Shown one piece after another: positions 1 to 12,868 of a stretch of DNA of 64,000 bases. The position numbers and the translations under genes are program-made. Each line of letters begins with the position of its first letter. Position 1 is the stretch's first letter. The stretch is from Akebia trifoliata (Eukaryota > Streptophyta > Magnoliopsida > Ranunculales > Lardizabalaceae), in the NCBI GenBank assembly GCA_017979445.1, contig CM030717.1, positions 26,027,288 to 26,091,287 of the forward strand. The letters are read 5' to 3'. The notes under the pieces were generated by a model. It was not told the DNA's origin. It saw nothing but the letters and a program-made list of their open reading frames with translations, and searched no databases.

Positions 1-810
1 ATACATGCTTGTCTTCCTAACTGAATCGTCTCTATCAAACTCTTCCTGGTTAGTACTTCAATTTTGAGCACTCTCAGCTAACTCTACGAGGAAATCATAC
101 GCTTGATTGGGAGTCTGGTTCATGAACTGACCCTTATGCATTGACTCGACTAAGATACGTTGATTCATTATTAATCATCTATAAAAACTTTGCACCAACT
201 GTGCTTTGTCAATGCCATGGTGTGGGCACTTGACCAATAAATCATTGAATCTTTTCCAAGTTTGAAAAAATTCATCATCAGGACGGACTCTAAAATTTCT
301 AATGGAGTTCTTCATTTTCTCAGTTTTGGCCACGGGGTAGAATTTGGCCATAAATTTCTTGGATAGAACATCTCAGGTAGATATGGAATTGGGTGTTAGG
401 GAGTTCAACCACGCAGTTGCGTGGTCTTCTACGGATAACGGGAACAGAATAAACTTGATACTCTCTTCATCTAGATTCTGATTTCTAAAAGTTTGACATA
501 TAGTCAAGAATCGATTAAGATGGGTGTAAGGTTGTTCACGCTCTAAACCGTAGAACTTAAGGAGCATATTGATGGTGGCAGCCTTAATTTCAAATTGAGG
601 TGCATTGTTCAATGGTAACACAATGCATGTAGGAGGAGATGCAGAAGCTGGAGCGAAGAACTCATTGAGAGTTCGCTCTCGATCATCCATCATAACTACT
701 GATGGTGTCTTGCGAATCCTACTAATGGTACGTTTGTTCTCAGGATCAAATGGTTCTAATACGTTGTTCTGTGAACGCCTACCAAACATGTAAATCACAC
801 AATCGATCAA
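1..810 (-). pseudogene. gag: Athila-type gag, N-terminal part, broken
   Basis: The minus-strand reading frame opens near 810, with a likely start at the second methionine near 789 (MFGRRSQNN), and continues to the window edge. Capsid-like signatures typical of plant gypsy gag are visible: a PYTHLNRFLTICQTF segment, then LFPLSVEDHATAWLNSL, and further on FRVRPDDEFFQTWKRFNDLL. At least three in-frame stops interrupt it: near 371 (where relatives carry Trp in a sequence like SITTW), near 169 and near 61. Two of these fit TGG-to-TGA change. The product would be the capsid/nucleocapsid polyprotein; this copy is dead. Lineage assignment rests on remembered family resemblance and was not searched. 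Confidence 0.8.
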
Positions 811-1972
811 ACAATCATAAAAAGAAAAGACTGGACCTAGATAGGTTGCCTAAAGCTAGATAGCTCCTAGCTGGGTAGAAATAGCGCAACTAGCCTTCCA
901 ACTCGGTTCTATGAAGTCAAGTTTGAATCATTCGGATCTCTAGATCGGATGTGGCGCACAATGCATAAACAAGGGCATTCTTAAATCACCTTCCTTTCTT
1001 GAATAGACTGAGTCTATCCCCTCAAAAGGCAAGATCTTACTAGATACAAAAGATGACCAAGAAGCGCAATTGGCACAACTTGAAACGAAATTTCTCCTAT
1101 TGAGCTCGTGGGCCTTATAGTTAAGTCTAATTGATTTTAATTAATTTGATTAGATGACTAGTGAGTTGATTATCCCAATTAGAGCAAGGAATTGGTAATG
1201 ACTTCTAATCCTTATCTTATCATGCCATCCCTAGGAGAGGGGTGTTTTTTACTACTTAATTAACTATTCCAAGTGTCTTCAAATTGAAAAAATAACATAC
1301 AAAGGCAAGGAGTAACCCACTAGCATAGAGAGGCGTGGGTGTTTCGAGATTACCTCCCATGCTAGACGGGGTGAAGACGGTTTGAGTCGACTTAGGCCAC
1401 CAACTCCAATTTTGGTGTGCGAACTTGAGTAGCCGTGACAGTATTGTCCACCCGTCGTCCTTCCTTAGTTTATTACAATCCAAGCCTTCTTGGATAATTA
1501 AAAAAATTACAAAGAATCTTATACAAGAGTTTCTAAAACAAAAAAAAAAAACCTAACTAAAGATTAAAGGAAATTGAAAGAAAAGAAGAAAAAAAAATGT
1601 TCATCTACAAGAAACAAAACAAAAATATTAGTAGAAATGATAGTAAATGGACTCAAAAAAAGAATTTGACTTACCACAATCTTGTTGACTTTTTCATATT
1701 TTATAAAAAAATTTGTTCTACCCCAAATCGATATACTATAATAGTAAATAGGAAATCAGAGTAGAAAGTTACAGTCAGTTTAAGTTCTGCGGTCTAGGAT
1801 GACAAAGAAAACGGGAATGACTTTTTTTTTCAATGTTTTTTCTTCTTTCTTCTCTTTTAAAACCTCAAGAACAATTGAACTTATAGAAAGAAACCAAAAG
1901 AAAAAAATAAAATAAAATAAATATGAAATAAATAAATTTTAAATCAAAACTTACCAATACTACATTTACCTT
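811..1972 (-). other. Athila leader between primer site and gag
   Basis: No coding potential is visible. The stretch about 946-1090 closely resembles 43037-43185 in the leader of the Ogre-type element X (shared tracts include GATGTGGCGCA, AGTCTATCCCC, GGCAAGATCTT and GACCAAGAAG). 1500-1960 is A-rich low-complexity sequence. Confidence 0.6.
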
Positions 1973-1990
1973 TTTCCGACAGTGGCGCTA
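1973..1990 (-). promoter_or_regulatory. Primer binding site (tRNA-Asp-like, degenerate)
   Basis: The minus strand reads TAGCGCCACTGTCGGAAA, six bases from the LTR end. It resembles the TGGCGCCGTTG-type primer site usual for Athila elements, with several substitutions. It marks the LTR/internal boundary and fixes the element's orientation. Confidence 0.65.
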
Positions 1991-1996
1991 AAATTC

Positions 1997-3208
1997 TGAT
2001 GAGACTGTCGTTGTTCTTCTCACCGGAGTTAATATTAATCTTATTTTTACCTTACTTGTGCTGCAAGTAGAGGATTGAACCCAAGGGAAATGAGGAATAG
2101 AGTTAAGCTAAGAGGATAAAATTCAAATTAACTAAAAAGAATTAAAACTGTTTTTCTTTATATTTTTGAGCTTATAAGAAGATGTAAAATTGCTAGAAAA
2201 TGACCTAAAGTAAATGATGTTAAAAGTAAGTAAACTTATAAAATTAAAGCACTATTGGAGGTGGATCTACCTAGAACATGTTGATGAGCAATTCCTAATC
2301 TCTAACCTTTTTATAACTCAATCGTAAGGACTTGGTGTTAGCTCCTTAGATCGAAAAGTTTTACAAATGAAATGAAATGAGGGAACATAAACAAAGTAGA
2401 ATTCTTTGAAAACTTTCTATTATCAATTATCTAATTTAAGCATACTTTATCTTGATCTAATCTAAGCATAAAGTATCTATATTAAGAATAAAAGGTACAA
2501 GAAACTTAAAGATAACTCACAAGCATTTTAAATAAAAGAAATGCATGAAATTAGAAACAACACAAGAACTTGCTCTAGGCTTTTCCACTCTCCAATGGAG
2601 GAACTTAGCCTAATGTCATTGCAAGAGAGGGAAGATAAGAAATGAAAGAATTTTTCTTCGTTTCATGGAGAAACTTACAACTTCTTCTTCTACTATTTCT
2701 TGCAAGACTATTTAATCAAAAGAAAATAACTAGAAGATAAAAATACAAAAAATAAGAAAATAGGTTAAGAACCTTAGATTAAAGGAGTCTTGGATAAGAG
2801 AACCAAGAGGGGCCCCTTTCTCTAGAAATGGAGGCTCTATTTATAGAGAAAAATATATGTAGAAGAATCTAAAAGTAGCCTCCACTTTTCTTTGCACAAA
2901 AAGACAAAAGAAGAGAATATAAGTTAAGGATTAGGGCATTCCAAAGGATTAGGACATTTCAAAGTGGGCCCAAATGCTTTTGCCTTGAGATTTTGATTCC
3001 AAATTATTGATTTTCTGCACAAGAAATACATGTAATTAGATTTATCTAATAAATGAATTTATTTATATATAATTAAACCTAATTAACATGCAACATGGTG
3101 TTTTGAGGCTTATCATGATTATTACCTTAATATGGAGAAATAGGTACAAAAATCAAGATAAATATTCAAAAAATGTGTGTATAATTGAGTGTTTAGAGAC
3201 ACTCATCA
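1997..3208 (-). repeat. Athila-type 5' LTR (1212 bp)
   Basis: On the plus strand it starts TGATGAG and ends CTCATCA, a 7-bp terminal inverted repeat in the canonical TG...CA form. A TATA box, CTATAAATAG, lies on the minus strand at 2837-2846. The primer site adjoins it on the left. Its 3' partner is outside the window. Confidence 0.8.
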
Positions 3209-4250
3209 TTCCTCATGATTTTTATAACATACATGATGAGTGGCCTTAAATATATAACTGCTCCATTCCTCGAGTTGAGTCAATTGAGTTATGTGTTTAC
3301 AACTTTGTTGGACACCATGTGTGTTTTATGTTGATGGTAGAGCATATTGTAATGACCTTTTCTACTTGGGTAGTTTTATGGTGACTAGTTATAATAGTTT
3401 ACTACGTTGCTACTCAGATAGCTTCACACAATTCCCTTAGTGTATCAATCTTCTTAGAGTAATTCTCAAAAGAAGGAGGAGTAATATTAGTAGAACAGCA
3501 GTAGTAGTACCAACTATTGAGCAAGAGAAGAAGTAGTAGCATAAGTTGTTGAGCAAGAAAAAGACAAAAAAGAAAAAACATCAACATAAGTTGCTGATCA
3601 GGAGCAAAAGAAAAAAAGAAAAGGGGTTGGCTCCTTACGGAGGCCAAACCTTCTTCAGATGAATAACAATGGGTCAGCTCCTTGTGGCCGAACTCATTCA
3701 GATGAAAATAAAAATGGGTAAACTCCTTGGGGAGGCAGAACTTTTTTGGGATGAAAATAGTAAGGGGTTGATTCCTTGAGGAGATCGCACTACTTTATGG
3801 TACATCGAATGAAGGGGTCGACTCCTTTGGAAGCTGAATCACCTTATGATGGAATATTAGGATGGATACTGGGTTGAACCCTTCGGGTGATCAAACTACT
3901 TGGATTTAAGTTGGGTTGAGTTGAACCAGATTTGAATGCCTAGATTTGGTAATTTTACTAATCTCACTAAGTGATTTTTTTGGTTCCTACACCTTTAATT
4001 TATCTGATTATTGAACTGACACATGCCAATTTCATACACCATTTTCTAAAAGGTTGACTTTGCAATATTTTAATGTAGTGACTTGCAGGATTGTCATTGG
4101 AAAAGATTTGTTTGACTTCAACTTCTTGACTCTTCTGGATTTCATGCGTGTAAAAGAACTTTGGTGAAATGTGCTTTGGTCATATTCCCTTGATGTAAGC
4201 TCCTTGGATTTGAGTGATAAAAGTAGCATTGTCTTCACAGATAATAGTTG
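3209..4250. other. Unassigned AT-rich sequence
   Basis: No gene is recognised. A 77-codon minus-strand frame at 3414-3647 consists mostly of low-complexity Leu/Tyr/Phe codons and is not credible. The stretch holds the degenerate tandem repeat listed separately. Confidence 0.5.
3623..3920. repeat. Degenerate tandem repeat, about 48 bp, six copies
   Basis: A motif of the form GGGGT-x-GxCTCCTT begins at about 3623, 3671, 3716, 3764, 3814 and 3871, giving spacings of 48, 45, 48, 50 and 57 bp. Each is followed by an AGGCxxAACT-like and a GATGAAAAT-like tract. The copies are strongly diverged, so the array is old. Confidence 0.6.
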
Positions 4251-4496
4251 GAGCTTTTGTGATTGTTAATTCATAGATGAATTATCTGTCTTTAGAATCA
4301 ATTAGTAGGAACATTCTTGTTGCAAGCAATAAGAGACCAATCAAACACAATTTTTTATGTTACTCAAGTCAATAAGGACAGGTATGCATGTAGAAGAATA
4401 GCAAAAGATGAATGGTCAAGTATCAATGAGAACTTGCCAAGATATTTATACTAATAAATATGAATGGACATAAATGCCCTTGCATATTTTCCAATA
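4251..4496 (-). repeat. Probable 3' LTR remnant of the copia element
   Basis: The minus-strand LTR would begin at 4496 (TATTGG, probably from TGTTGG) directly after a polypurine tract. A TATA-like TATAAATATC lies at 4441-4450. The left boundary was not resolved and is approximate. Confidence 0.4.
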
Positions 4497-4510
4497 CTCT
4501 CCCTCAAATT
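4497..4510 (-). promoter_or_regulatory. Polypurine tract of the copia element
   Basis: The minus strand reads AATTTGAGGGAGAG, just after the pol stop codon and next to the presumed 3' LTR. This is the usual site of plus-strand priming in Ty1/copia elements. Confidence 0.6.
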
Positions 4511-6060
4511 GGTGCAAATATATCAACTAAGCCTAGCTTGAAAAGATGAGAGTTAGTAATAGAAGGATGAACAAACTTTGCAAATATGTCAGAAAGCTAA
4601 TAAAAAAAAGATACGAATACTGTCTGAATGGAATCACATCAAACTTTCTCCTTAAAAAACTTAACATCAACCTCTATATGATTGATTATTTCATGAAGGA
4701 TAGAGTTAGAAAAAAGCATAATAACATATTTATTACTGCAAAATAGAATGGAGCAAATAGAAATAACAAATCCTAGCTCCGTCAACAAAGATTGAAGCCA
4801 AATAAAGTCACATGTGCCAAGGGCCATAGCTTGATACTCAAATTCAACAGAAGAATAAGAAATCACACTTTATTCTTTTACTTTTCTATGAAATCCGGTT
4901 ACCACCATGGAAAATACAAAAAATAGAGGTGGATCTTTTATCCGTAATAGAACCAACATAATCAAAGTCAGTAAAGCATGACAAATGAGGTTGAGTAATA
5001 GACGGATAAAAGATTCCAAGGCCAAGATACGACTTCAAGTAGCGAAGAATGTGGTAAACAACATTAAGATAAGTAGTGCATGTAGTATGTATGAACTGAC
5101 TGACCACAATAACCACAAAAGTCAAATCTAATCTAATATTAGTTAGATAAATCAGATAGCCTACGATTCTCTGATAAGAAGGATAATCATTAAATAACGT
5201 TGGATTCAACATGAAAATGATGATTATGATCCATAAAAGAGGAAATAGGACAACAACCAAGCATACCAGTGTCTTGAAGAAGATCTAATGTGTATTTGCA
5301 TTGAGATAGCGAAATATCACAGTAAGAATGGGCCAATTCTATCACCAAGAAGTTCTTAAGAGGACCCAACTCCTTAATTTCAAAAGTATAATCCAAAATC
5401 ATTTTTACCTTGTCAATCTACTGAGCATTATCTTGAGTAAGGATAATTAATATCATCTACATAAACCAAAACAATGGTACAATGATTGTGCAATCCTCGA
5501 CGAACAAAACATATATTATCAGGATGGCACCTAAAAAATTTCATAGATAAAATGACCTTAAAAAAATGCTGAAATCAAGTTCGCGGAGACTATTTAAACC
5601 CATATAAATATTTGAGAAGGCGACATATCTTCCTAGAATATTTTCTTTAAAGATGAAACCCAAGAGGGGGTCCATATAAATGACCTCAATCAGATCTCCA
5701 TTCAAAAAAGTATTCTTCACATCTAGTTGGTGAAGAGGCCAGGAGTGACATGAAGCCAAAGAAATGAGGAGGCGAACAATATAAAACTTAGCTACAAAAG
5801 TAAATATAGCACAAAAATCTCTCCCTAGAGTCTGGGTAAAACCCTTAGCAACAAGGCAGGCCTTATAGCAATCAACGGTGCCATCTACGATATACTTAAC
5901 AATGAAAATCATTTACACTCAACAGTTCGCTTGCTAGAAGGCAGAAGAACAAACTCTTATGTATAATTCTTCTGCAAAACATACATCTCAGTAGTCATGG
6001 CTACTATCTACTAAGGGTCTCGTAAGGGCTCTAAAACAAAACGAGGAACTTTTATAGAAG
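4505..6060 (-). pseudogene. pol: Ty1/copia pol remnant (reverse transcriptase and RNase H)
   Basis: Fragments in the order expected of a copia polyprotein lie on the minus strand. 5541-5912 holds the RT start (DGTVDCYKACLVAKGFTQT, then PLHQLDVKNTFLNGDL). 5190-5402 holds the late RT (FEIKELGPLKNFLVIE, then SQCKYTLDLLQDTGMLGC). 4886-5260 and 4639-4866 hold RNase H (YQRIVGYLIYLTNIRLDLTF; SSVEFEYQAMALGTCDFIWL; HEIINHIEV). A further stretch, 5913-6060, resembles the sequence just before RT. Several frameshifts and stops separate the pieces, so the copy is long dead. The C-terminus ends near 4505 and overlaps the polypurine tract. Confidence 0.88.
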
Positions 6061-8230
6061 TCGTGGCAACAATGTAGGCCTTATAAAAAGGAGATAAACT
6101 ATGATAGGAAACAAGCTAGGCAATAAGGTAATCTCTCTAATATCTTAAACCAATATTCCAACTCATGTTAAATGTGATGGCTCCATAAGGTATTCCTACA
6201 TTTCAACACTAACATTAAATCCTCTTTCAAAGAAGTACATTCCCACCATATGCACACACCCACTTCATGCATCTCATAAATTTTGTTGTTCTTTTTCAAC
6301 TATCCCAGAAATGACCAAATTTAATAAGGTAACCACCTTAAGTTGAGAGAATGAGGTGCTTAATACCTTCCTTATTCTCTAACCAAATCCCCTTACCTAG
6401 ATCTTAGGTAAACCATACCATTTTCCATGAAGAAGAGTCACTACAATGTCATGAAAAATATTTTTTCTAAAAATTTAATTCGAGTGCCCATTCATACCCA
6501 TTTCCAAAAAAAAATGATAGCACTCCAAACAACGTAGTATTGAAGTTTCATGGTGAACATTTCTTGTCTACATCGACATTTTTTATTGTTGAATTTAACA
6601 ATTTTAAGAAATGTCGAATTCGATAATAAAAAGTAGTAAGTTCAACGTTTGTAAAATCTACCCGTTTCCATTTTTCAAAATAAAATGCATGGAATGATTA
6701 ACTAAAAATTGGACATAACGACTTGTGTATATGATTTCAAATCAAAATAATCATCCTTAATCTATGCTCATCCAAAAATGAAGTAAAAAATTGAAAAAAA
6801 AAACATAATGTTTTTACATACAGATCTTCAAAATGCTTGAAAAAATCCTTGAAAATGACTTTTTCTTCATTCTCAAATCCTTTATATTATATTGGAGTAT
6901 TTGAAACTTGATTAGAATGCTAGAAATCTAATCTTTTTTGGACAAAAATGGGGATTTCGAATGGTTAGGATAGTTTTGACTTTTCAATCGTGAGAAATGT
7001 GTGGAGTGGGGTTTAGGGACTGATTAGAAAGAATAATTTTACTAAAAAATAAAAAAATAAAAATAAAAAAAGGGGTGAACAAAAAAATCAATAAAAAGAA
7101 AGTCAAATCAAAATAAAATTTAAAAAAAAATGATTTGTTGAAGTCAACAAAACTTGAAGGAGAAATATTTCAAAAATTGCATTGCATGTTAAAAGTGTCT
7201 ATTACTTTTTTTTTTAAAACATCAAAATTTTATCCAAGATTTCAAACGAGCTCCGTGTTATAAAATTGAGGATTTCAAAAAATGGCTAACCATATCAGAC
7301 CCCATGCTTGGGTAATCGTATTCTTCAAAAACCTTCAATTCATCTGATCTTTTCAACAGTTTGCAATGCATCATTTCAGATTTGTACAAATAAGGGTCCA
7401 ACGTATTCTTTGTAGTTCTTTGTAAGCAACTTTTGCAAAGAAAATCAGTTATAGACACTCCAATTTGCATGAACCCATTAGAAATTTTCAAAAATCTCAA
7501 GTTAATTATGATTAAAGGCCCAAAGCCCTTCAACCGGCCCACACTACATAATAATTACCACTTGACACATTTCTTGATGTATACGTGCCCAGATGCATCA
7601 TTTTATATTAATTTGCATGCCTAAACCTTATCCCTAGTCTAACCTCATCTAATTCCATAACCTATTTTTGATCTAATTAGATGACTCATTTTCAACCAAA
7701 TTTCATACCCACTTCCTAATTCCATATCCACTTTCATTTAATCAATTCATAATATATACCCTAACCCAATACCAAGCTCATTTTCAAGCATACTTCAAAT
7801 ATCCAAATCCAAACCACCATGAGCCCATAACTCAAGTCCAAAACAAAAATCCAATGTCAAACCCAATCTTTTATACCAATCTCAAAAAACGACATAGGGT
7901 GGTCTCTCACAAGCCTCAATGCCCAATGCACCAACCTAATTGGAGAGTCAACTCTCTTGAGAAAACCCAAGAGTGTCCTCTTCAAAAAGTAAGGTCAAAC
8001 TAAAAATGTATTTTGATCTTTCATAAAAATCCCTAAAATTGAGAGAGCATCCACTCATATTCCAAAAGGTAGGAATCTTCATGTCCATATATAGAGCACT
8101 CCTATTAGTTCATTTCAAAAATATATATCTACCCCTATTTTTAAGGATATTTACAAGAGAACCCGAGTCTACTTTCTTACATATTACTCTACCTTTACAC
8201 ATGTTACTATCATACTCACACTTCCAAAAG
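6061..8230. other. Unassigned AT-rich sequence left of the chromovirus array
   Basis: No supported gene. 6760-7230 is A/T-rich with many homopolymer runs. A 94-codon minus-strand frame at 7258-7542 has no recognisable family and is probably chance or LTR-derived. 7640-8030 is pyrimidine-rich on the plus strand. It may include upstream parts of the copia element or another LTR, but I saw no boundary or target duplication. Confidence 0.4.
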
Positions 8231-11223
8231 TATGGCGCCCCGCCAAACGTTAACACCAATCCCCATGTCAGATCTCGAAGTACTAGGTGGCACCTCAAAA
8301 TTTCGGCATGGTCTCCTCTGTTTATGTTACCATTCCAAGGCGTTCAACCTGCACTTGATAAACGACATACAATCTTGCATATAAACAAACAAAATATAAT
8401 ACTAGCGAAAGCCTATATACATCGAATAACGTATAAAAATTAGAGTGCGGAAGAAGAAGTTTATATACACGATAATACAGGAATTCCCCACTCTAACAAA
8501 ATTCCTAACGTTCAAAATCAAAATCTATATTACTCTTAGAAAAATCGACACCACTAGGGGTAATAACCCCAATACTCATCAGGTAATGGACTCTGATCGT
8601 CTATCTGACCCACCAGATGGTTCTCACTCATGTTCTACACCTGCCTCGCTAAGCTTCGGATCTGAAATTAAAAAAATGGAGAAGGAAAGGGTAAGTAACA
8701 ATGGTTATCCAGTAAGGAAGAAAACAATTTCTACCAATAACCTCTTCTAGCATTAACGAATAAACATACTGAATCATTTTAAAATATGCAAAGTTTTACA
8801 GAAGAAACTACGATTAACTGATACATATAGCCAGGGATGAGCAACTAAACATTTTAAAACTCACATTACATCGATCATCATTACTCACTATAACATTCTC
8901 TTTTTATACAAATCTAATTTATCAAATGGAAGCATTAAACATGTATTTCATTTTACATATTAAAATAAGACAACAGATACATAATACACAATGGTGGAGT
9001 ATTGGAATTAAAGAGTTGGGATTCACGACTGGATCACTCCCAGTCGGGACATGATGTTACAATTCTTCTCTGACTTTAGTTCCTGATTTTGTGGCTGGTC
9101 ACTGCATTTACCACGTTTGGTTAACCATTTATCCAGCTCTAGTTGGCCGTTTGACGTGATCGTAAGCAATGGGTCTCTTTTCGATGTGTAAGAATGTCCG
9201 ACTACTATATATTGTTAGTGATCACTAACTAATCATCTTCGTCTATGCCGATCAGGCGTACATGTGATTCTCAAATATACAAACCATTCGTATACGACCA
9301 CCTTTACATTACAAGTTCACTAGTAAAGATAGAGAGGAATAACCCGGATTTTAGTTGTGACTCTACTCTCATACGAGTCCCATACCACGTATGAGCTTGG
9401 TGGTCCCTACCGTACATCCCAAGATAGTACACCACTACGGATAATATGACGCACTATCCCTTCAGGCATTCACAAACTCTTTAATAACTCACAAAATAGT
9501 TACATATATATTATTTTTATTTGAAAACAAAAGAGAAATTAACAATACAAAGTTGATAATAGATATCCAGTTTCCAACCATGCAACTGTGGCCAAACGGC
9601 TTAAAATAAATAACAGAACGGAAACGTAAACAACGCCTCACGCTAACAGAATGTAAATAAACATGCAACCAGTAATATTATCCCTGGATATCCGTTCACC
9701 AACCTACACACAACACAATAATGTAAAATACAGACATCACCCCTCGGGTGTGATTATGACATTTTACCGTTTTCTTACCCTTTTCCCCTTTTTTCAAATT
9801 TTACAGTTTTCAATCTCTCAAAAAAATATCCACTTTCTGATATTCATCAACTCAATATGAGTTAATTGAATATTAAGTCATTTTTCCAATTATGAAATTT
9901 ATTTTTATCAATAACATTGAAAAGATACAAAACTTAGATCAAAACGCTGTCCTAGCGATGCACAGGACCTAACTGACGGAAATAACCCGGTGAAATATCC
10001 TACCCACGTTTAATTTGTTATAAAATACAGTTAAACATATCAAACATGCAAGTTTTGACGTGAATTTGAAATAACCAGTTGAATTCGATAATATTTGGAA
10101 ACTCACCACAAATTTTTAATAAAATCCTAAATGCAACAATCTACTATTACTAATAGAAATTGAGAGTTCCTTACTATCACTAGGCGAAAAAATTGAAGCA
10201 CGTGCACAGAAATCGAGGCGATCAACACAAAAATTGAGATGGATCAGATTTCAAAGCGGTTGATTTTTGAATTTGATCTGGTGATTTTGAAGATTTCGAT
10301 GCCGTCGTCATTTCTCCCTTCTGCGACGGAGGGCGGTTTGACCCCGAAATCGATGAAATCCGAGGTCGAAGTTTCAAAATTTCTGTATATAAATACGATT
10401 GATTTTTGACGATATCGGGTGAAAAAGAAAGTGAAATGCAAAAAAGGTTGGGTGGGTTTTGTAGAGAATGCAGCTGCAGACATTTCTCCCTTTTGCATCG
10501 GTCATCGACGACAGGTCGTTTGTAAGATATTTGCGTTTGAAATTCAAAGAAAAAAACTAAAAAAATTTTATAAAACGGGTTGGCTGTTGGATGGGTTGGA
10601 GAAGACGAAGTATTAAAAAATTTTAAATTTTTTATTTATATAAAATTTGAGACGAAATCGTTATTTCGTCTATTGCTTCGATCGATGATAACTTGATCGT
10701 CCGGATTCCAAAAATGACGAATGAATACTCTATTTCGTCTAATTTTTTGTTTCGAATCTAATGGTATAATCAATTTTTACAAATTTTGTCTCTAACAAAA
10801 ATTTATATTTTTGGACTGAGGTGACCCCTAAAATTTATGTCGTTTTCATTTTTGACGATAATTCAACTTTCTGATCTCCAAAAATGACAAATAAATCGTC
10901 CACGTTTAATAATTTTTCGTTACGAATCCAATGGTGTAATACAATTTTAATAATTCTTGCTCTAGAAAAAAGTCACTATTTTAGCCTGATCTGACTCGGT
11001 AATCGAGGATTTTACAATTTTTTTATTCGGACTCGCATTTAAGCGTGCTTACAGGCTAAATTATGTTTTTCGATCATTTTGAATACAATGGTGAGATTAG
11101 ATTCCATTAAAAATTATCAGAAACATCCTAAAGTTTTACCCCTAAGTCTCACTTTCAAGATTTTCTTAAAATTCTAATATTTATTTTTCCTCGAGATACG
11201 AATTGAAAATATGGAGTTTTACA
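8231..11223 (-). repeat. Chromovirus LTR1 (2993 bp), 3' LTR of internal 1
   Basis: It aligns along its length with LTR2 and LTR3. The right edge is ...GTTTTACA, giving TGTAAAAC at the minus-strand start. The left edge TATGGCGCCCCGCC corresponds to TGTGCCACCCCGCC in LTR2, so the terminal TG has mutated. It lacks the B insertion: 10520-10545 shows the uninterrupted site. A 101-codon antisense frame (8445-8750) recurs in the other two copies but is not regarded as a gene. Confidence 0.88.
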
Positions 11224-12868
11224 TTCTCCCCCCTTAATAAAAATTTCGTCCTCGAAATTAAAATTATACCTTTGTTTTGGAATAATTTTGGATATTTAGC
11301 TTGCATTTCTGAATCTTTCTCCCAAGAGGCTTCTTCAACGTTGTGGTGTCTCCACAATACCTTGATTAGAGGGATAGACTTAGATCTGAGTTGCTTTACT
11401 CTCTTGTCAAGTATCTGTATCGCACCTTTCTCGTAAGACACATCTTCTTCTACCTCTAACTCCTGCAAATCAACCACATGTGAAGGATCTGGTAAATACT
11501 TATTCAGCATGGATACATGGAACACGTTGTGAACCTGCTCAAGCTGCGGTAGTAGAATCAATCTATAAGCCACTGGTCCTATCCGTTCAACTATTCAAAT
11601 GGTCCCACAAAACGCGGCTTTAATTTATCCTTCATACCAAATCTGGATATTCCTCTTCTAGGCAATACTTTCAAAAATACTTTATCCCCAACTTAGAATT
11701 CCAACGATTTGCACCGCTTGTCTGCATAGTTTTTCTGTCTACTCTGAGTGGTTTTTAATCTGTCTCGTATGATGCGTACTGCCTCAGTAGTTTCCTCAAC
11801 AATATCGGGTCCCACACTATGGCATCTCCTGTCTCTGCCCAACATATTGGAGATCGACACGGCCTACCGTATAGAGCTTCAAATGGTGTCATGCCGATAC
11901 TGGCTTGAAAACTATTATTGTAGGAGAATTCTACCAAAGGTAAATGACGCTTCCAACCTCCTCCAAAATCTAAAACACATGCTCGCAGCATATCTTCTAA
12001 AATCTGAATAACTCGCTCAGACTGTCCATCAGACTGTGGATGAAAAATCGTACTAAAGTTCAAATGAGTACCCATGGCTTTGTGTAGACTCTCCCAGAAT
12101 CGAAAAGTAAATGTAGGATCCCTGTCTGACACGATAGAAACTGTCACTCCATGCAGTCGAACTATCTCAGCTATGTATATCTAGCTCAGTCTATCGACAC
12201 CAAATGAGACTCAAATCAGAATGAAGTGTGCCAATTTTGTCAGTCGGTCAACAATCACCCATATGGCGTCTGACCCATCAGTGGCTCTCGGCAGCCCTAC
12301 TACAAAATCCATAGTCACATGTTCCCATTTCCATTCCGCTATGGGTAATGGTTGGAGTAAGCCAGCGGGATTTCGATGTTCGGCCTTGACCTGTTGACAT
12401 GTCAGGCATCTACTTACATATTCTGCGATTACCTTCTTCATACCCGGAAACCAGAAATTTCTTCGTAGATCTCTATACATCTTCGTACCTCCTGGGTGAA
12501 TAGAATATCGAGAACGGTGTGCCTCACCCAGTATATCGGATTTCAGCTGTGAGTCCTGAGGTATCCACATCTTGCCTCTGAATCTGAGAACCTCATCTGA
12601 TCCTTTTGATCAATCTAGGTCAGTCAGGTCCCTAGCTCTCAGCTCATATTCTTCCACATCTTCATCTACTTTCTGGACTTTCCTAGCTCGTCCTATCAGC
12701 TCATTTTCAATCCTCAATGTACCCAGATATATCTGCGGTCTATACCTTTCTCTCGGAGTCTCAAACACGATTTATGTGGCTTGTTCAAGTAACTGCCATT
12801 CTTTTATCATCATATAAGCAACAATATTTTGGCTTAATGCGTCGGCAACTACATTGGCCTTATTGTTC
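11181..12868 (-). pseudogene. pol: Chromovirus pol remnant: RNase H end, integrase, chromodomain region
   Basis: Read from 12868 downward: the RNase H tail KANVVADALSQNIVAY; a linker with GTLRIENELI; then integrase with its zinc-binding part (HRSRYSIHPGGTKMY ... RCLTCQQ). The catalytic core follows: Asp in VTMDFVVGLP, Asp in VSIVSDRDP, Glu in [14 protein letters not shown]. Last is the C-terminal GDKVFLKV segment and a chromodomain-like end (VLWRHHNVEEASWEKDSEM). The frame is broken by stops near 12760, 12608, 12208 and 12180 and by a frameshift near 11594, where relatives have one extra T. The last frame runs about 40 bp into the LTR. Reverse transcriptase and most of RNase H are absent. It is not functional. 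Confidence 0.9.
11224..11236 (-). promoter_or_regulatory. Polypurine tract, chromovirus internal 1
   Basis: The minus strand reads TTAAGGGGGGAGAA directly before the LTR start TGTAAAAC. Equivalent tracts occur beside LTR2 (from 20448) and LTR3 (from 56018). Confidence 0.8.

Larger units (their letters stand above)
1..3208 (-). mobile_element. Athila-lineage Ty3/gypsy retrotransposon, 5' portion
   Basis: Read on the minus strand the order is 5' LTR (1997-3208), primer binding site (1973-1990), a leader of about 1.1 kb, then a gag pseudogene running off the left edge. The gag resembles Athila-type gag and the primer site resembles the TGGCGCC-type site of that lineage. The 5 bp right of the LTR are TTCCT; the matching target duplication would lie outside the window. 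Confidence 0.8.

Noticed and set aside
3414..3647. 77-codon minus-strand frame with a Leu/Tyr-rich run
   Set aside because: It comes from simple repeats, with no family resemblance.
7258..7542. 94-codon minus-strand frame
   Set aside because: No recognisable domain and the region is AT-rich and decayed; I could not support it as a gene.
8445..8750. 101-codon plus-strand frame conserved in LTR1, LTR2 (13880-14185) and LTR3 (25241-25546)
   Set aside because: It is antisense to the element, and the copies differ by many amino-acid changes, so conservation reflects recent shared LTR ancestry. The central part (MDSDRLSDPPDGSHSCSTP) is better kept and may reflect a sense-strand feature.
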